A stretch of DNA of 64,000 nt, taken from NCBI GenBank assembly GCA_029204225.1, contig CM055110.1, positions 39,495,515-39,559,514 on the forward strand, read 5' to 3'. Position numbers and translations under genes: made by a program. The notes below the pieces were generated by a model. That model saw only the letters and a list, made by a program, of their open reading frames with translations. It made no database searches and was not told the origin of the DNA. The stretch is from Diphasiastrum complanatum (Eukaryota > Streptophyta > Lycopodiopsida > Lycopodiales > Lycopodiaceae). Within the stretch, counting starts at the first letter, position 1, and each line of letters begins with the position of its first letter. Below, piece by piece: positions 57,742 through 64,000 of this stretch.

Positions 57742-58790
57742 AGACGGTACTTCGGGCCTCTTTGCAAATCTTTGAGAATGCATGTGATGTGTATGGCGAA
57801 ACATCTCCCGCTGCTATGGTCCAATTGTTTTCAATGACCATGATCGCTAAAGCACGTGATTGGTTTTTCAACCTTGATCGTGAAGATAGGACAGACTGGT
57901 CAATTTTAAAAGAGTCCCTTATCAAGTGTTTTAAGCCTTTTCGCTTGGTCAAGAGCCCTTTTGTCAAATTGAGTAACATCAAAATGACAAAAGACGAACG
58001 CATATGAGACTATATCAAGCGTTTCAAATGCCTCAAAAGTCAAGTACAAGAATAGCCCTCTGAACAGATGCTCATCATCTGGTTCTTAGTCGGTCTTCCA
58101 AGATGGATTAGACGCAAGCTTAAATCCAATGATGAACATATGAGCCTCAAATTAGCTATGTCTGATGCCATCAAAGAAGAAGACAAAGGATCAAATGTTG
58201 ACGAATCCAGAGAAAGATGAGCACCATGTGCTCCTGTCCATGAGTCAAAGCCGATCGAGGACACCCGAGATCAGCTTTGGAAATCCCAGTTGGAGTTGCT
58301 TAATAAGCAACACCAACTACAGATGGAGAAACTCACCAATGAGTTTCAAACTACCCTGAAGTCTATCCAAAGTAGTATGTCTGGTCAGCCAAACCCTGCA
58401 CAGGTACCTTATAGACAAAAACCAGTATGGTGCCCACACTATCGGGCTACGCATCTTGTTGATGCTTGTCCTTCATATCAGCATGTCCAAGCACATAAGT
58501 CCAACAGTATGAAGAACAACCATCACAGTCTAGACATTCCTTGTCTTATCCCGAATATCCATCATAAAGTCCAGAACCATTAGCCATACAAGATGGCTAT
58601 GCCGTTACACAAGGGCCATTGCACACCAGATGTTTCATCTGTGGTGAAGCCAGCCACTTCATGGTTGATTGTCCAATCAAGACAAAGTACCATGCTGAGT
58701 GTCCCGACTGTATCAGAAAACACAGCTTCAAAGACTGTCCAAATCAACCAACTTAGATCCTACCTGTCCGTCACGTCAGTTATGAATCAT
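57742..58790 (+). pseudogene. Ty3/gypsy Gag fragment with zinc knuckles
   Basis: Gag core LQIFENACDVYGE, AKARDWFFNLDRED and VKLSNIKMTKDERI (57760-58006), a stop, then FLVGLPRWIRRKL. A helix-forming ELLNKQHQLQMEKLTNEF follows, then WCPHYRATHLVDACP, and after a frame change CFICGEASHFMVDC (CX2CX4HX4C) and CPDCIRKHSFKDC (CX2CX3HX4C, about 58707). The last knuckle shares the spacing seen at 47289-48855. The same Gag N-terminus is on the other strand at 60116-60673. Confidence 0.85.
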
Positions 58791-59865
58791 GACAGGATCC
58801 TCACGACAACACCACGAGCACCATAGCAACCAACAGTTAAACATGTTGCTCAATCGAGAAGTTTCTTAAAAACTTCTACATTACCGCACAATATACTAGT
58901 TCCATAATGCAAAAAGACAATATGAAATGAGTCCTTGTCGAAAGAAATGAAACCGATATTCCGTCATCTGCTACAATGTCCAACCAAGAGCAACCTCCAC
59001 AGGGAATTGACAGTTTCTCTCCCCTTATAAAACCTCAAATCTATTTGTCTTTCCACATGCTGATAAAGATTTCCAATGTTCCAATACACAACAAATCTAG
59101 GATTCGAAAATCCCAATAGAGATTCAATTCTGAATCTCTTGTTCAGAGAGGTCCTCAGGACATAGTACCTCAACCATAACTGCATCTCAAGCTATATCTT
59201 ACAACATCTACTATCAACGATGGTAGATTTAGTGCCACTATTCATGCCTTGTTTTTGACAAGGGCTTATGAGAGTTCTTTCATTACTCTAAAAGATCAAT
59301 AGAAACATGACATTGTCCAGGTGAATTATACATGTTGATGAATGACTTTTTGTTTAACAAGTGCTCTACGGCTTTCACTCTCTGTAACATTGGTATCTTC
59401 CTTGTCTATTTTTTGTCATTTTGTGATTTGGTAATTTCTTTTAATTGCATATCTTTTTCTATATTTGTTTTTCATTCATCAAGGATAGCCATTGCACAGG
59501 ACACATCATGTAGCTCAAGAATAACTTGTCATTCCTCTACCAATCTTCAAATCACCTTATACAGAGTTTTGAATTTTTTGAGCATATTTCAAATCTGTGC
59601 AGTACAGATCACATCAGAGTTGATTCTTGTATCTCATTGTCATATTCATCTTCGAGTCAACTATAGCAAGATCGAAACAAATTTAGTTAAAATTTGTTCA
59701 ATCTTTAGTCCAGTCACATGTTCAACGTGTTTTCAACTACGTGTTCCACACGCCGATCCAATCCCGAGCCATACCAATTCCTACAAATGTGGCAATCCCT
59801 TGTACAAATCCATGTACCTTAAGGGCGCGTAGGTTATCAATACTTGTATTATTGTACTTAGAAAT
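58791..59865. other. Decayed sequence, no gene supported
   Basis: Follows the gypsy Gag fragment and may hold protease-region remains, but I see no reliable motif. The 166-codon frame at 59332-59832 has a hydrophobic start and no recognisable domain; I treat it as chance. Confidence 0.45.
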
Positions 59866-59869
59866 AAAT

Positions 59870-60140
59870 TTTTTGTAAAGCAAACGACAACGTCACCAAC
59901 TGTGTAACCTGAGTTTATATATGGCTGCTTATTAGCTAAAAATGGCTTATATGACCAAAATACATCAAAATGGTCTCATTTTGAAGGGTATGAAGTTTGA
60001 CACTTCATCATACTGAAAAAATACAGTAAATAAAAACATTGTGGCCTGGTTCACACGTGTGAAACTCCAGAACCAAAACTATTTACAATTTTAGCCAATT
60101 TAGGCCTCAAACTAGCTAGGAAATGTTGACAATTTTCACA
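59870..60140 (-). mobile_element. LTR fragment inserted in gypsy Gag
   Basis: Minus strand starts TGTGAAAATTG at 60140, the point where the Gag frame loses homology, and carries CACACGTGTG at 60052. The lower boundary is unclear. Confidence 0.4.
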
Positions 60141-60673
60141 TTACTCAATTTGACAAAAGGGCTCTCTATCAAGCGAAAGGGCTTAAAACGCTTGACAAAG
60201 TACTCTTTCAAAATTGACCAGTCTGTCTTTTCATCACGATCAAGGTTGAAAAACCAATCACGTAATTTAGCAATCATGGTCATCGAGAACAGTTGGACCA
60301 TAGCATCGAGGGATCTTTCGCCATACACATCACATGCATTCTCAAAGATTTGTAAAAATCTTTGAGGGTCCGAAGTACCATCAAACTTTGGTAGGTCTAG
60401 TTTTGATGTATGTCTCTCAAAATGAGCTCTGTGGGTAGCAGGGACTCCATTAGGGTTGGTTCTGACCCTTGAGGGCTCAGTACGAGAAAAATGGGGTCGT
60501 GCATGTGAAGACTCGGCTTTATCAGGTTCTTGTCCTTCGAATGAGTTTGAGGATGGCTCGTAGGGTTGGGACCGCATTCGGTAGAATCTATGAGGTCTGA
60601 TTTGTTCAGCTACAAGGGACTTGATCTCATATGGATAATCTTCTAGAATGTCAGGATCTGTATTGTCGGCCAT
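60116..60673 (-). CDS. Ty3/gypsy Gag N-terminal part
   Basis: Open frame of 185 codons from ATG 60673 (MADNTDPDILEDYPYE). An acidic N-terminus and a basic, Pro/Ser-rich part are followed by the gag core LDLPKFDGTSDPQRFLQIF, LRDWFFNLDRDEKTDW and RFKPFRLIESPFVKLSN. Homology to the Gag at 57742-58006 runs to KLSN; the last residues come from an inserted LTR. It is preceded (minus sense) by a T-rich/A-rich leader and the tandem repeats 60990-61722, the usual leader-Gag arrangement here. Truncated, so not functional. Confidence 0.82.
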   Translation of the reverse strand: MADNTDPDILEDYPYEIKSLVAEQIRPHRFYRMRSQPYEPSSNSFEGQEPDKAESSHARPHFSRTEPSRVRTNPNGVPATHRAHFERHTSKLDLPKFDGTSDPQRFLQIFENACDVYGERSLDAMVQLFSMTMIAKLRDWFFNLDRDEKTDWSILKEYFVKRFKPFRLIESPFVKLSNVKIVNIS

Positions 60674-60985
60674 TGGGTATTGTTGTGTCTTTTTTGTGTT
60701 GGGTATGTGTTTTTGCTGTTTTTGGATTTTTTAGAATTTTTGGTGTTTTTGGAATTTTTAGGGTTTTTGGTGTTTTTGGATTTTTTAGGGTGTTGAAGGA
60801 AGTGAAGGTGGAGACTCTGTATAAAAAGAGCTTTCTATTGGTAATGAGTTTTATTTTTTTGAAATTGTTTTAGTATTCATGTCTTTTTCTTTTTTTTTTC
60901 CAGCCTCTAAGGCTTTGGGGAGATGGTGGTTTGGTCGAAATGGCAATCAGAGATGTCGTTTAAAAGTTCTATGGTCTGGCATAGA
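60674..60985. repeat. Low-complexity gypsy leader
   Basis: Repeats of tttttggattttttagg and gtttttggaattttta at 60715-60800 and a t-run near 60885-60900. No gene. Confidence 0.6.
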
Positions 60986-60989
60986 GTTG

Positions 60990-61722
60990 GTCTGTTGAGA
61001 TGGTGAAAGACCCCGTCGGTCGCGATTGGACCCAGAACCGTCAGTCGAGAGTTGACGCGAACTCGTCGGTCGAGATCTAATCGAAAATCCATCGGTAAAT
61101 CTGACGCGAACCCGCTGGTCGAGATCTGATCGATAATTCATCGGTCAAGATCTGACGCAAACCCGTCGGTCAAGATTTGATCGAAAACCCATCGATCGAG
61201 AGTTGACACGTACCCGTCAGTCGAGATCTGACCAAAAATTCGTCGATCGAGATCTGACGCGAACCCATCGGTCGAGATCTGATCAAAAATCCATCGGTCA
61301 AGATCTGACGCGAACCCGTCGATTGAGATCTGATCAAAAACCCGTCGGTCGAGATCTGACGCGAATCCGTCGGTCGAGATCTGATCGAAAACCCGTCGGT
61401 CAAGATCTGATCGAAAACTTGTCGGTCGAGATCTGACGCAAACCCATCAGTCAAGATTTGACGTGAATCCGTCGGTCGAGATCTGATAAAAAACCTGTCG
61501 GTCAATATCTGACGTGAACCCGTTGGTCAAGATCTGACGCGAACCCGTCGGTCGAGATCTGATCAAAAACCCGTCGGTCGAGATCTGACACGAACCCGTT
61601 GGTAGAGATCTAACGCGAACCCATCGGTCGAGATCTCAAAAAAAAAACGTTGGTTGAGATTTCAAAAAAAATCGTCGGTTGAGATTTAAAAAAAAAACGT
61701 CGGTTGAGATTTCAAAAAAAAA
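60990..61722. repeat. Tandem array of a 24-28 bp unit, gypsy leader
   Basis: About 28 copies of a unit with consensus cccgtcggtcgagatctgacgcgaa, alternating with a gatcgaaaa/gatcaaaaa end variant; the last units degrade to gttgagatttcaaaaaaa. It is upstream of the Gag at 60116-60673 in the minus sense. Open frames on both strands in this block are a by-product of the repeat. Confidence 0.93.
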
Positions 61723-62125
61723 AAGTTGGAGTTGCTTAATAAGTAACATCAACTACAGATGGAGAAATTCAACAATGAGTTTCAAGCTACGCTGAAGTCT
61801 ATCCAAAGCAATATGTCTAATCAGCAAAACCCTGCACATGTACCTTATAAATGAAAAACAATATGGTGCCCACACTGCCGGGCTACGCATCTTGTTGATG
61901 CTTGTCCTTCATATTGACCTATTCAAGCACATACAGTTCAACAATATGAAGAACACCCATCACAATCTGGAAATGCCTTGCCTTATCATGAATATCCACT
62001 AGCAAGTCCAGAACCACTAGCCATACAAGATGGCTACGCCGTTATACAAGGGCCACTGCACACCAGATGTTTCATCTATGGTGAAACTGGCCACTTCATG
62101 GTTGATTGTCCAGTTAAGACCCAGT
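61723..62125 (+). pseudogene. Gypsy Gag C-terminal fragment
   Basis: Copy of 58290-58690: QLQMEKFNNEF, WCPHCRATHLVDACP, a Tyr/Pro-rich part with LAIQDGYAVIQGPLHTR and a knuckle in which the second Cys is Tyr (CFIYGETGHFMVDC). Several stops. Cut at 62126 by an LTR. Confidence 0.8.
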
Positions 62126-62934
62126 TGTTGAATTTCACACGTGTGGATTGTCCACTACATGTACTTGTGATCTCCTAAGGTGTGTAGATGCACCAAGATC
62201 AAGACTAGATTGAGATTCAAGATCTATCTTTGATTCTATGGCAAAAACACACTACTACATGCATTCAAACACTCCCAACTCTCACTCACACGTGTGGGAA
62301 GTGTTCCAAAAGTATTCTAAGTAAAAACAAGCTGCTCTCCTCGGGTAGAGAGAGAAAAACCATCATGAGCTCTCGGGTAGAGAGAGAAAGCTAGAAATTC
62401 AATGACACTCAAAATCCACTCAATCTCAAAATCAATTAGATCCAAAAGGAGGAGTACAATGATACTAATAGATTCATGAGCTACCACTATGCTTAACTAT
62501 GATTGGATCACACTTTGCCACCTCTTAATCCTATTGGACCATTGATCCATGCACCTCTAAATTCTATTGGACTATATTCAAGCACACCTCAATTTTCTAT
62601 TGGACCTCACAAGGTTCCACCTCTAAATCCTATTGGACCTCTTAAGCTTCATCAAACAAAAGCATGACACTTGTCTACACTCTAATTGGCACAATTTTGG
62701 CTCAATAGTGGCATTACAAGTGGAAATGGATAATTTGCCATCTATGCCAAATTTGACCCTATCAACATCCTACACCTAAATGCTTGACTATGAAATTCTA
62801 TGAGACCCCTATATCAAACATTTTGATTTACTTTACAATTCTCCACACGTGGGAACATCCTCCACACATGTGAGATTCACTTACAAACTTCTATCATAAA
62901 AGATAACAAGCTAGATTTTTGCCAATTTCTCACA
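62126..62934 (-). mobile_element. Family-1-related copia LTR (3' LTR)
   Basis: Minus strand TGTGAGAAATTGG ... GAAATTCAACA, 809 bp. From about 62830 leftward it matches the family-1 LTR; the first ~100 bp of the LTR differ, so it is a subfamily. The purine tract GAGGAGGAG (minus) adjoins. CACACGTGTG at 62136 and 62287. Confidence 0.85.
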
Positions 62935-64000
62935 CTCCTCCTCAAAAAATAGCTTGGAAAGGTACTAGATCACTTGAGAAGTTTGTAAATCTTTTTGAGT
63001 GGATCCTTTGGTATGCATAAGAAGTGAAGATCAGCCAAGGGATCCATCATAGCAGCACCCTCACCATATCCATGATAAGATCTCTTTGGTAGAGATCTCT
63101 TGCCAATGCCTTTGAAGAGTGCTCCACCAATATGCCACTATTCAAAAAAGTGAGTACCAAGCTCAATCTTGTTCTTACTAGAACCAAGAGCATACTTTTG
63201 ACAATACAATATCTTGCTTTCAAAAAGTATTGGAAACACATCTAAGTCAATAATGACAAGAAACATGTCCATACCATAAGCATCATACAAAACTAGTATT
63301 GCTTTTCTTGAACTTTGAGATCCAAAAAATTCAATGAAGCAAGATAGCATTTCAAGCAAAGGAAGAGAAGCATATATGAATGTGTTGTAGTAGATACAAC
63401 ATGAAATATGCCCCTCTTTTCCATGTAAGGTGAGCCATAAAGGCTCGGCCATGCATCTTGAAGATCTTCTTGAAATCATATGAAGAAGAAACTCCTCCTC
63501 ACACATTGGCCCCATCATAACTTGAATACCTTCAAAAAGTATAACTTGTGATGCTTCTTGAGAAGCCTTGATCTCGGCCACTTCCAAGATTGAATCTTCA
63601 TGCAATATGACATCTCTATTCACGATCACATTTGAAATAGAGAGTGTAAAGACACTAAAGGCCTCCTTGATGGATGAGTATCCAATCATGATCCATGAGC
63701 TTGGATCATCCTTCCTTCTTGTTTCCAAGGGAATATGTGCAAAGCAAGCACTACCAAGTTCACTAAGGTGATCAACCTTAGGCTTCATCTTGAATAAAAC
63801 TTCATATGGTGCTATTCCTTCAAGAGCTCCAATACTCCTCAAAGCTTTGATCTTCAATGAGAATTTCTTCTCAACACATGCTTTGAATAATAAGAAATAA
63901 TCATACACCATAATACTTGAAGAGAGAAGCTATGTGCATCTTGTGTAATCCTTTGAAATATTGGAAATATAAGAAACATCAAGAGAGTTTGCACTCTCAC
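62935..64000 (-). pseudogene. Copia deletion derivative, open frame 63911-63138, runs off the window
   Basis: Minus strand. The frame 63911-63138 (257 codons) begins in the integrase (MVYDYFLLFKACVEKKFSLKIKALR), skips the D and E catalytic boxes, and resumes with GIAPYEVLFKMKPKVDHL, ACFAHIPLETRRKDD and a diverged linker. A short stretch that can be laid on the RT YVDD region (ILVLYDAYGMDMF) ends it, so almost all of RT is missing. It stays open across the deletions, like the family-4 frame. Similarity is to family 1. Past 63138 the RNase H is absent and only about 200 bp separate it from the LTR. Confidence 0.7.

Noticed and set aside
59332-59832. 166-codon + strand ORF
   Set aside because: Hydrophobic and Cys/Ser/Thr-rich, without domain, in decayed gypsy flank; likely chance.
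60990-61722. CRISPR-like array
   Set aside because: Units are contiguous diverged tandem repeats without unique spacers, in a eukaryotic retrotransposon leader.

Overview
The window looks like nuclear DNA of a land plant with a large, transposon-filled genome. The evidence is nested Ty1/copia and Ty3/gypsy LTR retrotransposons, plant-type initiator-tRNA primer sites (TGGTATCAGAGC), and one spliced host gene of the plant-only PLS-class pentatricopeptide repeat (PPR) type. The PPR style (very regular L-S-P triplets, E and DYW tail) suggests a fern or another non-seed vascular plant, but this is inference. No bacterial, organellar or free viral genes are seen.

Layout. 1-7121: minus-strand Ty3/gypsy material with tandem-repeat leaders, a broken Gag-like frame, an integrase with its D-D-E residues, RNase H remains, and an LTR with its primer site. 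7122-19490: a decayed Ty1/copia element (family 1). Its 3' LTR is split by a young copia element (family 2, 13135-19448) that has two LTRs identical by eye, a 5-bp target duplication and one unbroken polyprotein frame. 19491-24930: a chromodomain gypsy relic, short tandem duplications, a tRNA-like SINE insertion with 13-bp target duplications, then featureless AT-rich DNA.

24933-29545: the only clear host gene, on the minus strand. Three PDF motifs of the organellar ssDNA-binding (OSB) type, each encoded by two small exons, are spliced in frame to a PPR array with E motif and a decayed DYW tail. I find no report of this architecture in memory. A stop near the N-terminus and a frameshift near the C-terminus mean it may be a pseudogene.

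29640-46850: a stack of nested copia elements. Family 3 is split into two oppositely oriented halves. Inside it lie a 4.56-kb deletion derivative (family 4, 33672-38230, TSD cctca), a solo family-2 LTR (31520-32355, TSD atatt), and fragments of another LTR (family 5). 46850-50932: a minus-strand gypsy Gag with three unusual zinc knuckles and a 150-bp tandem-repeat leader, starting exactly at a gypsy primer site. 50934-64000: mosaic copia and gypsy fragments, family-1 LTRs, a further tandem-repeat leader, and a second copia deletion derivative that runs off the right end.

The genes do not form a pathway. The recurring themes are nesting, template-switch-like junctions, and a G-box palindrome (CACACGTGTG) present in at least 24 exact copies in LTRs and leaders of several copia families. 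All coordinates and comparisons were read by eye, without alignment software.
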